Below are positions 46,501 through 56,305 of a DNA stretch of 64,000 nucleotides, piece after piece (the stretch's first letter is position 1; every line of letters begins with the position of its first letter). The notes under the pieces were generated by a model. The model saw only the letters and a program-made list of their open reading frames with translations, searched no databases and was not told the DNA's origin. Origin of the DNA: Dryomyza anilis (taxonomy: Eukaryota; Arthropoda; Insecta; Diptera; Dryomyzidae). A program made the position numbers and the translations under genes. The DNA is taken from positions 15,915,529 through 15,979,528 of the forward strand of contig OX638132.1 of NCBI GenBank assembly GCA_951804985.1, written 5' to 3'.

Positions 46501-49500
46501 TCAAGCCTGGACTGGGGCTAACAACATCTTTTCATAGAAACATTTTTCTATACCGCGCTACCTCTCGGCAGTAAATGGCAAACCTACGAGAGTAAAAATT
46601 GCCTACGAAAAGCTCTCACCCGCCGTTCGGATTCGGCAATAAACTTTAGGTCCCACCACTTTGAGTACAAATATAACACGCACAGCTCAAAATGGTGAGA
46701 GAGCTCGGCCTAAGTTCTTATAGAACTGTAGTGCCACACTATTATATTTATATTATTATTATATCATGCGAAAAATACTTATTTGCCAGCTAATTGCCAG
46801 TTAAAAAGCCCCGGGGCGAGGCTTAGTTGCCACAAATTTTGATCCATTAAAGTGTCGGTTCACCTATTTGGAACTTGAACTATAATTTTAAATGTGGAAC
46901 GTGTGTGGATTAAAAATAAAAATAATAAAGATCATACACGGATAGAAAAGATTTGTTTGAATATGTTTGAATGTAATTAAAAAGTAATACGAAATTATCA
47001 TACATGTATTAGGAATGAAGTGTAATTAAATTATAATCGAAATTGAATTTATTTTTGTTCACATGTAAACATTATTATATTGTCCAGCAGAATCTGTCAA
47101 ATTTACCATAAATATGTTACAATACCAACATAAAATTTTAATTGCATTTGAATAAACTATTTCTTGGCAATTAACTTTATTAAAACTATGTTTCGAACAC
47201 ACAGAAAATGCTGATCAAATCTAAATACAACGTATGTTCGCAACGCTCGTCTTAATTCGATAATTTATCGACTGACGAAGTTGGCAACGCCATCGATTGA
47301 ACATATTGATGTTTAAAATCAAACAAAAAAGAAATAGGATTTAAATAAATGTATTCTTGCAACATTCTTCTTGTATACGAAGTTGGCACTCGTTGAGTAG
47401 AATTTTTTACCTACGTCTCTTTTGTCGTCGTTTGAATTACGTATATGGTCATTTTAAACATACTGATGTTTGAAAACAAACAAAAAAATTAATTCTTGTA
47501 TATAAAGTTGACACTCGTTGATCGGCATTTTCTGCGTACGTGTCTTTGGTTGTTCGTTGAGAAAACGTGTTCGCGTCGATAATAATTTTGTTATTTGTAA
47601 ATTAAATAAATATATAAATTGTGTTATAAAAAGTACTAATAGTAACAGAGTATAATATAGTGCAGTATATAATTTCTGAAACTAATGTGAAAAAACCACA
47701 AATAATAATCTGTGTTTCGATGCCATATTTCTTGCCGCTCTTTTGACATTTCTCTTCAGTAAGGTTTGCCATTTCATGAGCCAACAACGAGTCGAAATTA
47801 TTAAAATTTACTACCGAAATTCAAATACGTAAATCTTTCCATCATGAAATGGCAAACCTTACTGAAGAGAAATGTCAAAAGCGCGGCAAGAAATATGGCG
47901 TCGTTTGCTGTCCCTGTCGCTCTACTTTTGTAGCGTCCCTGTTGAAAAACCCTTTATAAAGCAAGCCTGGATCATCTGGTTTAGCGTCTGCTGGTGCAAT
48001 TGTGCATTCATTGAAGCTGTCACTTGTACTTGCAGTTTTAAACCAATTATTTATTTATGCATTTAAAAATTTGTATATGAATTCTATTATTATAATTTTC
48101 CACTGTGTATGTTTAAAGATTTTTAATAAAAATAAAAAAAAAACAACATTTTATTTTTATATTATTTACAGGATTTTTTTCCAAAAATATTTAAATATGC
48201 TTCTATGCAAACATACTACTTTTTGTACTGAAACAACTGATATGTTTCACTGGAAACATATTTATATTCAGGTCGTTCAAAATCATGTTTTAATTTGAAC
48301 ATATTTATGTTTCGGTTCAAATATTCATGTTTCAAGGTTCAAGTTTTCGGGTTAAAGCTTATATTCTACCCTCTCTAATTTTAACGCGCACCTAAAGAAA
48401 AAGCAATTTGTGAAATTTTTTTTAAAAAGTGATTTTTGTTATTTCTTTAATTATAATAGTTTACTGTCCTATTTTACAACCCAACGTTCCATGAACATAT
48501 GTAGTGGATATAATAAATATTTATACATTTATACCATTTTAAAGTTAATTAGCTATATTATTTATACACATGTTCCTATTAGGTTCATCATTGTATACAT
48601 GCAACATATATGGAACATAATACATTTTATAATTTGCCAACTATATCATAACAACAAAGTTAGCTCCGCCCGTTATCATATATGTTCCATTATCGGAATG
48701 TATGACTTATATATCACAGCATTGCGACATATTATTGCATTGTCCTACACAAGTTCTTAGCCACCGCTTTGGAACTAAATTTATGTTCCATTATCAGAAT
48801 GTATGACTTATATATCACAACATTGTGACCGCTTTGCAACTAAAAATTACTAGTTTGCAACACTGGTGTTAGAGGTAACTTAAAAACTACATATTTGCCA
48901 CAAGAGTTTGTGGCAATTGTCGAGCTGTGGTTACTTGGGTCGGGTATGTTATGTTTCTGCCCTGAAAAGTGACATTTTTATATTTATTTCGTAATTTTAA
49001 ATTATCGAAATATATCGAAACTAAAAATACCGAAAACAAAAAACCTACAAATGTCGAAAACAAAAATTTTCCAAAAGAAAATGCGAAATTTAAAATACCG
49101 AAATCATTTTTAGGACAAAAAAAAACTGATAGAAAATTTCGAATAAAACAGCATAGTAACAAAAATAGAGTTTTTTGTTGTATAACATACAAAAATAGAG
49201 ATATTAAAAATGAACATATTCGTAATATAGACGTCGGATTCTGAGTCCGATCGTAGTGAAAATCCGAATCTTCGCTACAAATTCCAATTTTTAGCTACTT
49301 AAGGTTCCGTGCATGTTGGAATTCATGGTGAATTGAAAAACTACAAATTTAATGTGAAGGCGTAATTTTTAATATTTTGTCTTCAAAATAGCTCTTGACA
49401 TTTGGCACGAATATTTATAATAAATAAACAAAAATTTTGAATTAAGTACTTGAAATTTGAAGTGCAAGGATAATGACCATTAGCCACATTTTCATGTTTA

Positions 49501-52500
49501 AAAGATTTCCTTTCGACGGTATCTGTTTTATACTTTAAGTCAAAAATGGAATATAAATTTGTTTATACAATAACTTGTCCTTGCTTTTCCATACGGATTT
49601 CAATCATTTTTCTAGTTTAAAAATACAATTTCATATTTTTCTCGCATAAACTTTTGAAATTTTAAAAATAGATACCATCGAAATTAATATTTGCAAATTT
49701 TAATTATTCTGCGCACTTTAATTACAGTGCTTTAATAATATCGTTTCATCAAATAAAAATCGATATAACGTGCTACTCGTTGCAAAACAGAACGCATTAA
49801 TATTAATTGATAGTTCTGCCATTGTTAAAGCATAAAATTCCCGCCAAACAACCAATTTAAATTAATACTCAACACCGCCGCCGCCATGGCACTTAACAAT
49901 AACAACAGCACGTGCCAGTGCTGCCATAGACCAGATTCAAGCGTAAACATTTAATTTGCAGTGTTGCTTCTTTAATTCCTCACAAGCGCAATAACATTAA
50001 CAACCCAACAATAAAGAGTCTCTGTTAGACAGAGTGAACAAAAAGAAAAAAACACGCACGTTGCTGCATTTAATTTGAATGCAATGCACGAAGTTTTTCC
50101 ACATTTACCACATTTTTCCACAATAACTGCGCAAATAGCAAAAACTATGCAGCAATTTTCTTCCTCGAAACATAAAAAATATGTTTAGATGATAAAAACT
50201 TGTAGAGAAAAAATGTATTAAATAATGACCCACATTGCAGTAAATGAAACAAGAAAAATGGGAAAAACTTTGTGGCACTATATAAAATTATATACATTAA
50301 ATTAATCCTTGTTTACACAGCGACTCACGCTACCTAACATGAATTCTATTAATTTTATGCGAATGATTTTACGTAGGAATTTCTATGAATTGTTGTCGAA
50401 TGACGGGTTTTCTTTTCATACCCTACACTAAAAGTGAATTCGCTTTGGTCTTTCATTTGAAAAAAAATACGAGAAAGAGGCGTGGTCGGTATGGAATATC
50501 CGTGCGGTTCTGACCTGTCTGTTGTAATCACGATTGCAGGAAAAGATGAGGAGTTCGAGCCTTGAAACTCAGAACATAGATAACTTTTATAACTACACAC
50601 AAAAAAATCCTATTTTGACATGAGGTTGGAAGAACGAAAAAATTGGTTGTAGCAACCAACTCCATTCGATTAAAACGAATTTTCTACAAATTTGTTTTCA
50701 GCGCTTGAAATGTTAGCTTATACACACTCCGCATTGTTCAAAATTGAATGTAGTCCAAACTACAACTCGTTTAGTTTTGACTCTAAAAACCGACTAAGCG
50801 GTTGAGAGAACCGTTAAGTTCGTTGAAATAAGTTGGTTGGCGCAACAAATCTCTATTCTATGTGGATGCTGTCAAGTATTGATGGTCGTGACTACATGTG
50901 ATTACTTTTTCTACACAGTATAATTGTTTGTAACGATAATTTTTACTTATTTGGTACAATCAGTTTTTGTTTGGGAATTATTTAGAAGCATCCAAGTGCC
51001 TTGTTTTCATTATTAAACTGTGCAAGAGATTTTCCTATCCTATCCACGCACTGTCTTCACCACTTTTTTTTTTTTACATATTAACCAACACTCAGGGGAT
51101 GCCCCCTATTTATGCAAAGCACAGTGTTGATCGTAAGAAAGTATTAGGGTTAGAGGAAGGGAGAAAAGATGAGCTAGTGTCGGTGAATATGTGTTTTGAA
51201 TTTGCCAATACCAAAAATGTCGGGAAAAACAGACGCAGGGAGATTGTTCCACAAACGAATCGTGCGACTGAAGAACGAATTCTCTCTATAAAGCGTGGTT
51301 CCGTTGAGTGCCGAGTGGACTACGAAGGGGTGGGCTTGGTTCGATGCCCGAGAGAACACACGACCTGGTGGAATCAGGCCATGTATCTCCCTCGAACACT
51401 TACCATTGTAATACCTATAAAACAGGCTTACACAACCAACGGTCCTTCGGTGCTCAAGAGAGCCAATAGAGTATGAAATATTTTCATCCTCTATTAAATA
51501 TATTGCACGTTGTTGGATTCGGTCCAGGAACTCCAAAGAAGATTTAGAAGCCCCTGCCCATATGTGCGCGTTGTATTCTATCTTAGGCCGAATATAGGTA
51601 GTGTAGACAGTGCGTAAGTCAACAGGAGTGAAGTATGTTTTACACCGTTTTAAAAAACCGAGGCACTCGGCCGCTTCTTTCGACACATCAAATATGTGAT
51701 CATCATCATTACGTCTGACTATTTCCAATAAACAGATTTGAAGTTGTGTCGCATTTTGTTTAATTAACCCTAAATAATGTGAACTTTATTGTCCATAGGG
51801 AATGTTTAGACAATGAATCAATGGAGGTTTGGTGAATGTAGACAATTTCAAATTGTCGATCACTTGGATCAGTGTGTGTTTTCTGTAAGTTTGTCTTATA
51901 TAAGCGTTTTACCCCTTTATCTTCCATCAAAATGCTCCGAAATGCTTTGATGAATCATCTTAGCCAACTGTATTATTAGTATCGATCATAGTCACTGTGT
52001 TACCCTAGTAGAAATTGTCCTTATTAGGGAAAACATTATACCATGTTCAGTGTTTAAAATAAGCACCTAATAAAGAAACTTTCAATTAATCTTTTAAGCG
52101 ACTCTTTTTTCTAATTGATTGAGATGATCATTTTTCGGTTGCAATCATATATAACATTGCCACAATTATTAACTTGTTTCAATATGGTTTATAAAATAAA
52201 TTCACATGTCTGGTAAAATTATTCTATTTAATGTGATAAATATTATTTAATTGTTTGTTTTAACAATACATGACTGGCACTACACTGAGATGTGTTTAAA
52301 TTAAATGAAATGAAATTTTAAAACAATTTCATTTAAATTGAAAACAATTATCTTTTAAAATATTTTTTTTTTAATTTAAAACAATTTTTTCTTTAAATTT
52401 AAAACCATTTTATTAAGTTTTTTTTTTTTTTTTTCTTTTGTAAAAAAATAAAAATATAATTTTCAATTTGTATATTTATATTTTTTTTAATATTATTATT

Positions 52501-55500
52501 TTTACTATTATTATTTTAATTTAATTTTCTTCTGTTCTCGTTTGGAATGACATGTGTACTTGCTAAAACCAATATCCTATTTTACTAACGGCCATCATCT
52601 ATCAACATTATTGCATATTATACCGGTTTTATAATATGTGGTCCCTCAAAAAGGGGCTATGAATTATATGGGTTGACATCGCACACAAAATGCCAGTTTA
52701 ACGCATAAATACTACCCCTAGATGTATGTTCTATGCATTGCACATTTCATTTCACACCGTAAATACTGCATACTTTTAGGGGCATGTCACAAAATTTCGA
52801 TTGTAACACCAATATGATTAAATTGAAAACAATTTCGTTTAATTTGAAAACAATTGCGTTTAATTTGAAAACAAGTGCGTTTAATTTGAAAACAATTTTG
52901 TTTATTTTTAAAACATTATGTTTAATTTCCGTTTTAAACATTTTTTGTTAATTTTAAAGTATTATTTTGTTCTCAGTGTACTTTTATCTTGATCATATTA
53001 TGTTGAAATTCAACAATTTTGTACTTGCAACTGATTATGTTCATAGAAAATAAACAACAACTTCCATAAAAATAGTTGTTTTCTTTTTTTTTTAATAATA
53101 TTTGTTTGCCTTGGTCTGATGGCATAACTAATTTGCTATGAACATAAAATGTATTTCAATTAATCAACAACAACTACGACAACAGTAATAACAAACATAA
53201 AATGTATAAATTACCAGTGGAAAAATCAATCGAACGATAGGCATGATACTTTGATGGTATCATGTCATCGACAAATTAATTCTGTCCAACTAATCATTTG
53301 ATACTAGGAAATAAAGTGAATGAATTCCGGAAAAATTTATGCATGTTGTAGCAATAACAGTAGTAAATAAAATCACAATAACAACAACTTTTAACTATGG
53401 AATTTTTACTACTGTCTCATCATAAACGTCGTAACATAGACTCTTAAAATCCAACGTCTACTAAAAAATAAAAAAATAATAAATGTTGCCAAACATATTT
53501 TATTATAATCGTCTACAGAAATCTGAAATTTTATGCACATCGATCGCGTGAACACGAAATTTTGCCGTTTTCAGCATTTCTTTTTCATATTTTTCATCTG
53601 AAAATTCATCAACAACTTGCATCTAAAAAAGCAACTACAATATAAAAAAATAGAAATAAAAATAAAAAAAAAATAAAAAAAGTATTTTGCACCTTCTGCA
53701 GCTTTTAGTGCAGAGTTACTCGACTCAAAGTCATGGTGTGTTTGGCTGCCATGTAGTCCACGAATTCAAAAGGGTTACAGCAGGCGCAAACAAGGGCCTT
53801 GCACTCGCTTCGCACACGAAACATTGATTAATAATTCATATTTCTTTTTTTTTTTTTTCTTTGACAATTTTTTGTTTTATTTATTGCTTCCATCGCATTT
53901 TGGCAACACATCTGAGGTTGTTTATCGCCTGTGAAGCGTCGCGTGCACTTTTAGGAGGCACAATGTCACAATGTTGTAGCTAATTTTTATTGTTATAAAT
54001 GCAGTTACAATACAAAGTAAACACTGATTTATCAAAGTAGCTATAACTATATGTTACTATTTAAAATTATAGCAATATACCGTGGTTGTAGAACGAAAAG
54101 TCACCAAATACATTTTTATGAAAACCTTAATTTTCGAGTTTGTTGGTTAATATTATAAAAAGTAATTGATGAATTTTTAAACTTGAAAAATCAACTAATA
54201 GATTTACATTTTGTTATCATGTGACAAAAATAATTGAGATCATCGATTAAAAATTGACAGATTTATAAAGATTTTTGAAAATTAATATTTGGCATATTGA
54301 AAATGTATTTGGTGACTTTTCGTTCTACCACGACGTTATTTGGTATTTGGTAAAATATTTTAACTTTACCCCTACTGAGAAATTTACGTCTCTTATATCC
54401 ACTAACTCAAAAATTGATATTAAACTATAAAAAAAAAATAATTAAAATTTTTTTTTTGATTATTTTCATTTTTGGAACACATATTTTTAAATGAATTCTA
54501 AAGCTCGAATCACACGATTGAATAAACAGTCAACTTTTGAATCAATTTTCAAATAATTTAAATATCAATCGTGTGATTGCCCAATTTTTGTATGGAAAAT
54601 TAGGCAATCACACGAATGATATTTATATTGTTTTGAAAATTGATTCAAAAGTTGACTGTTTATTCAATCGTGTGATTCGAGCTTAACAGTACGTTTTAAA
54701 TTTTATAACTATAGCTTTTATAACTAGATATACGAATTCGAATTTCGGTAGTAAATTTTAATAATTTCGACTCGTTTTTGGCTCGTATATCTATCCATCA
54801 TGAAATGGCAAACCTTACTGAAGAGAAATGTCAAAAGACCGGCATGAAATATGGCGTCGTTAGCTGTCCCTGTCGCTCTACTTTTGTAGCGTCCCTGTTG
54901 AAAACCCCTTGAAAAAAACTGTTGTAGCGCTCTTATTGAAAAACCCTTTATTAGTTTAGAACTAGCATTTCCCAAATAGTATTTCCCCATTTATCTGTTT
55001 AATAATTTTTAAATATTGTAAACTGTTTACGATATGTACAGAAAGAGCATTTTTGAGTGCGTTCAAATTTATTTATTATAGAATCGTCATTGCAGCATTA
55101 AAAGTTACTGCACTCAGATAAAAAAATCCTATTAAAAGTGGTCAATAGGACAGTTTTTGATTCAATAGTATACAAAAAAAAAATATTTTCATATAAACAC
55201 ATAAACAATTTAATAGTATTTAATAGTATTTTACCTATTAAAATAACAATTTATCCTATTGACTAATTTCTATAGCAAAAATTCTATTGATTTTATAGTA
55301 TTTTTTCTGAGTGCTCACCACACCTTTAAACTCACCACACCTTAATTCAACACATCCGAACTCACCACACCTACACTCACCACAACTGAACTCACAATTT
55401 CAAAACTCTCTCTACTGAAACTCAACACTAAAAACCTTAACCACTGCGGTGCAAAAAATGAAAATGTGAAAAACATTGAATTTGCTCTCCGGAGAAATCG

Positions 55501-56305
55501 GGAAAGAATTGTCCGGGAAAAAAATGTTCGGTATGAATTGTCCTGAATTGTTTCTGGGAAAAGTCTGTCCGAGAAGAATAGTCCGGAAAAGAATAGTCCA
55601 GAAAAGAATAGTCCCGAAAAGAATAGTCCGGGAAAGAATAGTCCGAGTAAGAAGTCTTTGTTTATTGTTTTGGTTTCTGCATTAAAAAAATGTCCGCTGC
55701 GTATCACATGTCCCTGCTAGTATTTGATAAACTTTTAAAATTTATAATTCTGACCCTTACCTCAACTTTTTTTTTCCAATTTAGGGCTAAAGAATGCCAT
55801 ACATTTATCTGATGCTGCTGACATAAAAAGTCAGACCAAGCCATCTCAGTTGAATTTTAACTCAGGACTCAAGCCTTCGCCACCATTCAAGAATTCCAAT
55901 TCAAATTTTAAAAAACGCAAGTTTGTATTGACCACAAACACCACCAGTCAAGTCACAAAATCCGCAAGTAACTCTGCCGCCCACACCACCGGTGCCCGTC
56001 AAGTACTAACGAAGGCGTTAAAGAAGAGGCAGCTTCGTCGGCAGGTCGTATTCAAAAAATCACACTGCGTTGCGTTGCTGAAAGATGAATTTCTACGGCA
56101 ACATGTCGCAGCAACAGCTGAGAATGAATTTATCGATGTTGTACACAATGAAGATGATAATGCTGATCATAATGATGATGCCAGCAACAGCAGCATCGAA
56201 GCTGTTGCTGGCCATGACTATGATAATGATGACGATGATGACAATAATGATATTGTTGCTGCTGCTACTGCTGCCGTTGTTGGCGGCACGCATTCGAGGT
56301 CGTAA
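28511..56305 (+). CDS. Ino80: Ino80 chromatin-remodelling ATPase, last five exons (5'-partial)
   Basis: Exons 28511-28669, 29457-29559, 34627-34724, 38235-38532 and 55785-56305 are joined by GT-AG introns with matching phases. They encode the last 392 residues and end in TAA at 56303-56305. The first exon reads [32 protein letters not shown] and [11 protein letters not shown]: the final helicase-C motifs of a SWI2/SNF2 ATPase, including motif VI. The next exon gives [13 protein letters not shown] and a conserved acidic helix, hallmarks of INO80 orthologues. The remainder is low-complexity Ser/Asn/Asp-rich, with a basic patch ([16 protein letters not shown]) and a terminal Asp/Asn tract. INO80 slides and exchanges H2A.Z nucleosomes in transcription, replication and repair. 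The 5' exons and start lie outside what I can identify. The 17.3-kb last intron is packed with transposons. Confidence 0.93.
30275..30562. mobile_element. Foldback element with internal 102-bp direct repeat
   Basis: Ends GAAATGAAACAAATACTGCA and CTGCAGTATTTGTTTCAT are inverted. The unit GAAACAAATACTGCAGT...TGTAGTGCATTTT starts at 30281 and again at 30383, then a third copy follows in reverse orientation. All units share TTCACTGTCGAC. This makes a large stem in DNA or RNA. No reading frame. Confidence 0.75.
33350..33585 (-). repeat. Dispersed repeat end, inverse of 46932-47090
   Basis: AACAAATCTTTTCTATCCGTG-like end at about 33555-33585 pairs with CACGGATAGAAAAGATTTGT at 46932. Similarity continues about 150 bp into each copy and then fades. 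Family and full length unknown. Confidence 0.4.
33849..34166 (-). mobile_element. Full-length tRNA-derived SINE with 12-bp TSD
   Basis: Read on the minus strand: GCCGCGGTAGCTCAGTG (box A), then GGTTCAAGCCTGGAC (box B), an approximately 230-bp unrelated body and an ATT-rich tail (TATTATTATATTATTATTA). It is flanked by ATGCTGAAAATA at 33837-33848 and 34167-34178, a 12-bp target duplication typical of L1/LINE-type retroposition. The good duplication suggests recent insertion. The anticodon region cannot fold into a working tRNA with the body attached. Confidence 0.88.
36192..36441 (+). mobile_element. 250-bp TIR MITE (CGTNGTTGTAGAANGAAAAG family), copy 1
   Basis: Ends CGTCGTTGTAGAATGAAAAG and TAGTTCTACAACGACG are inverted over about 24 bp. 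A sister copy of matching length lies at 54081-54335. No coding sequence. Confidence 0.8.
36445..37065. mobile_element. Imperfect foldback repeat of about 620 bp
   Basis: The left half (CAGGCAGATAACGGC, then AGCAAAATATGCCGTATATC) reappears inverted in the right half (CACGGCATATTTTGG, then TTGTCTGCTTGAAATATG). A related piece with CACTTCCCGCAAACTT and TTTATCTCTGTGTTTGCCG lies at 59060-59175. Open frames within are by-products. Confidence 0.6.
37256..37476 (+). mobile_element. TA-target MITE family, copy 2
   Basis: Flanked by TA, with ends CACTCAGAAAAAAATACC and TTTTTTTTTCTGAGTG. Diverged from the CACCCAG copies but with the same layout (AATAGTTTTTACTATTAAAA near the left end, TTTTAATGGGATTT near the right). 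Confidence 0.75.
37552..38190. mobile_element. Foldback element (GTCATGCCAAAGGGGCGAA ends), copy 1
   Basis: GTCATGCCAAAGGGGCGAA (near 37560) is inverted as TTCGCCCTTTTGGCATGAC (38030-38048), with a second inner inverted pair (GCACCTATCGATT and AATCGATAGATGC). Sequence to about 38190 (ATCTTTTGTGACTAGAAATG, CAGTATACTTGAGG) matches the reverse complement of 44560-44700. The element ends close to the 3' splice site of the Ino80 exon at 38235. Confidence 0.7.
39029..39246 (+). mobile_element. TA-target MITE family, copy 3
   Basis: 218 bp flanked by TA, with ends CACCCAGAAAAAATAC and TTTTTTTCTGGGTG, a perfect 11-bp inverted repeat at the tips. Best-preserved copy; close match to 27195-27413. Confidence 0.88.
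39259..40153. mobile_element. TIR element with repeated TAAAGTGGGA motif
   Basis: AGCCAGAGGTAAAGTGGGAC at the left is inverted as GTCCCACTTTACCCAGGCT at the right. Further GGTAAAGTGGGAAACT and TTTCCCACTTTACC motifs occur subterminally (39465, 39787 and 39812). Repeated subterminal motifs of this kind are usual transposase-binding sites. No transposase frame is seen. Confidence 0.7.
41597..41658 (+). repeat. GTCTGTCC / GTCT microsatellite
   Basis: About 60 bp of GTCTGTCC and GTCT repeats within the dispersed element. Confidence 0.9.
41850..43882. mobile_element. hAT-like non-autonomous element with 8-bp TSD
   Basis: Starts CAGAGACGGGACT and ends AGTCCCGTCTCTG, a perfect 13-bp inverted repeat. 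It is flanked by ATACGTGC at 41842-41849 and 43883-43890, a perfect 8-bp duplication. CAG...CTG tips with 8-bp duplications define the hAT superfamily. Subterminal regions (41870-42115 and 43580-43870) are dense in TTCAATTCAA words in both orientations. The centre is a foldback minisatellite. There is no transposase. Confidence 0.85.
42350..43530. repeat. Foldback minisatellite, about 60-bp units
   Basis: Five units of 59-62 bp run forward (starts near 42356, 42415, 42475, 42537 and 42597), with words GGTTCCATTGGGATTTGGCC and CTGCGTCATTGGAC. From about 42640 the same unit continues in reverse complement for five copies to about 42915. It then grades into a diverged subfamily (GTTCCAATGACGCACTTGGG, then CACTGGAACAGATTCATCC) to about 43340 and degenerate units to 43530. 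The unit length is near a multiple of three, so several frames stay open for hundreds of codons. These are not genes. Confidence 0.9.
44527..44995. mobile_element. Foldback element (GTCATGCCAAAGGGGCGAA-type ends), copy 2
   Basis: Begins ATCATGTCAAAGGGGCGAAT and ends ATTCGCCCTTTTGGCATGAC, with an inner inverted pair (GCACCTATCGATTGGCATCA and TGATGCCAATCGTTAGGTGC). Partner of 37552-38190. A partial third arm follows to about 45090. Confidence 0.75.
46446..46765 (+). mobile_element. tRNA-derived SINE, second full copy
   Basis: Same family as 33849-34166 but on the plus strand: head GCCGCGGTAGCTCAGTGG, box B GGTTCAAGCCTGGAC, body words CTCTCGGCAGTAAATGGCAA and GGTCCCACCACTTTGAGTAC, and an ATT-rich tail. 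It is inserted in a sequence with GTGGCAAC / TTGCCA words. A short TATATC may be its duplication. Confidence 0.85.
46932..47090 (+). repeat. Dispersed repeat end, inverse of 33350-33585
   Basis: Starts CACGGATAGAAAAGATTTGT, followed by TTGAATATGTTTGAATGTAA; partner of the minus-strand copy near 33585. Confidence 0.4.
47720..47960. mobile_element. Foldback repeat (CATGAAATGGCAAACC family), copy 1
   Basis: GACATTTCTCTTCAGTAAGG (near 47744) is the exact complement of CCTTACTGAAGAGAAATGTC (near 47857), giving arms of about 45 bp around a 60-bp loop. The right side continues with GCTGTCCCTGTCGCTCTACT. A second copy lies at 54728-54960. Confidence 0.75.
48680..48830 (+). repeat. 105-bp tandem duplication
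   Basis: TATGTTCCATTATC followed by GAATGTATGACTTATATATC occurs near 48680 and again near 48785 with only scattered changes. Confidence 0.8.
50611..50852 (-). mobile_element. Dispersed MITE-like repeat, second copy
   Basis: Reverse complement of 12556-12835 (shared GTTCTTCCAACCTCATG and TTGTTGCGCCAACCAACT on the minus strand). It lies close to a fragment (50410-50545) of the TACCCTACACTAA repeat. Confidence 0.75.
51063..51728 (-). mobile_element. 5'-truncated non-LTR retrotransposon (RT C-terminus)
   Basis: A minus-strand open frame (51728-51174, 184 codons) encodes the region after the reverse-transcriptase palm of a jockey/CR1-type LINE. Visible blocks are [49 protein letters not shown] and [17 protein letters not shown]. 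After the stop comes a short 3' UTR ending in a poly(A) run (poly(T) at about 51066-51078 on the plus strand). The catalytic RT core and endonuclease are missing, as in typical 5'-truncated insertions. The frame is intact, so the copy is probably young. A flanking duplication was not found. Confidence 0.88.
52283..52978. mobile_element. TA-flanked element built of AATTTGAAAACAA repeats
   Basis: TA followed by CACTGAGA at 52283, and TCTCAGTG followed by TA at 52978, form inverted tips with a TA duplication. The interior is almost wholly A/T, with 20-bp tandem units (GAAAACAATTTCGTTTAATT type, about five copies, 52814-52925) and related AATTGAAAACAATT words at the left. No reading frame. Confidence 0.7.
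54081..54335 (+). mobile_element. 255-bp TIR MITE, copy 2 of the 36192 family
   Basis: CGTGGTTGTAGAACGAAAAG at the left is inverted as CTTTTCGTTCTACCACG at the right. Internal words AGTAATTGATG and TTGAGATCATCGATTAAAA match copy 1. Confidence 0.82.
54501..54684. mobile_element. 184-bp near-perfect palindrome
   Basis: Arms of about 90 nt run from AAGCTCGAATCACACGATTG at the left to its exact complement at the right end, with only a handful of mismatches and a loop of about 5-10 nt around 54593. Such a structure is either a full-length hairpin MITE or, in the Ino80 transcript, a long double-stranded RNA. Confidence 0.85.
54728..54960. mobile_element. CATGAAATGGCAAACC family repeat, copy 2
   Basis: Shares CCATCATGAAATGGCAAACC, TACTGAAGAGAAATGTCAAA and GCTGTCCCTGTCGCTCTACT with 47842-47960. 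Only the right side of the palindrome is present. Confidence 0.7.
55111..55313 (-). mobile_element. TA-target MITE family, copy 4
   Basis: Ends CACTCAGATAAAAAAATC and TTTTTTCTGAGTG, with TTTTAATAGGA and AATAGTATTTAATAGTA words. It is inverted relative to copies 1 and 3 and diverged. The flanking TA is lost on both sides. Confidence 0.7.
55315..55405 (+). repeat. ACTCACCACACC short tandem repeat
   Basis: Irregular repetition of ACTCACCACACCT and ACTCACCACAACTGA. Confidence 0.75.
55565..55655 (+). repeat. 15-16-bp minisatellite (AAGAATAGTCCGGAAA)
   Basis: About six units of AAGAATAGTCC plus GGAAA, AGAAA, CGAAA or GGGAA lie close upstream of the last Ino80 exon. Unit lengths keep short frames open (repeated Phe-Ser-Gly-Leu-Phe on the minus strand), which is not evidence of a gene. 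Confidence 0.85.

Larger units (their letters stand above)
38533..55784 (+). other. Ino80 last intron, 17.3 kb of nested transposons
   Basis: Donor GTAAGC at 38533; acceptor TTTCCAATTTAG ending at 55784. No exon with coding bias intervenes. The intron holds at least ten separately listed elements. Simple-sequence stretches include CAACA/CGACAT-rich DNA at about 40590-41060. Stretches 44995-46440, 47090-47720 and 49200-50400 show only A/T-rich, unique-looking DNA. Confidence 0.75.

Noticed and set aside
55476..55707. Repeat protein with [11 protein letters not shown] motifs
   Set aside because: Translation of a 15-16-bp minisatellite; no start or splice support.
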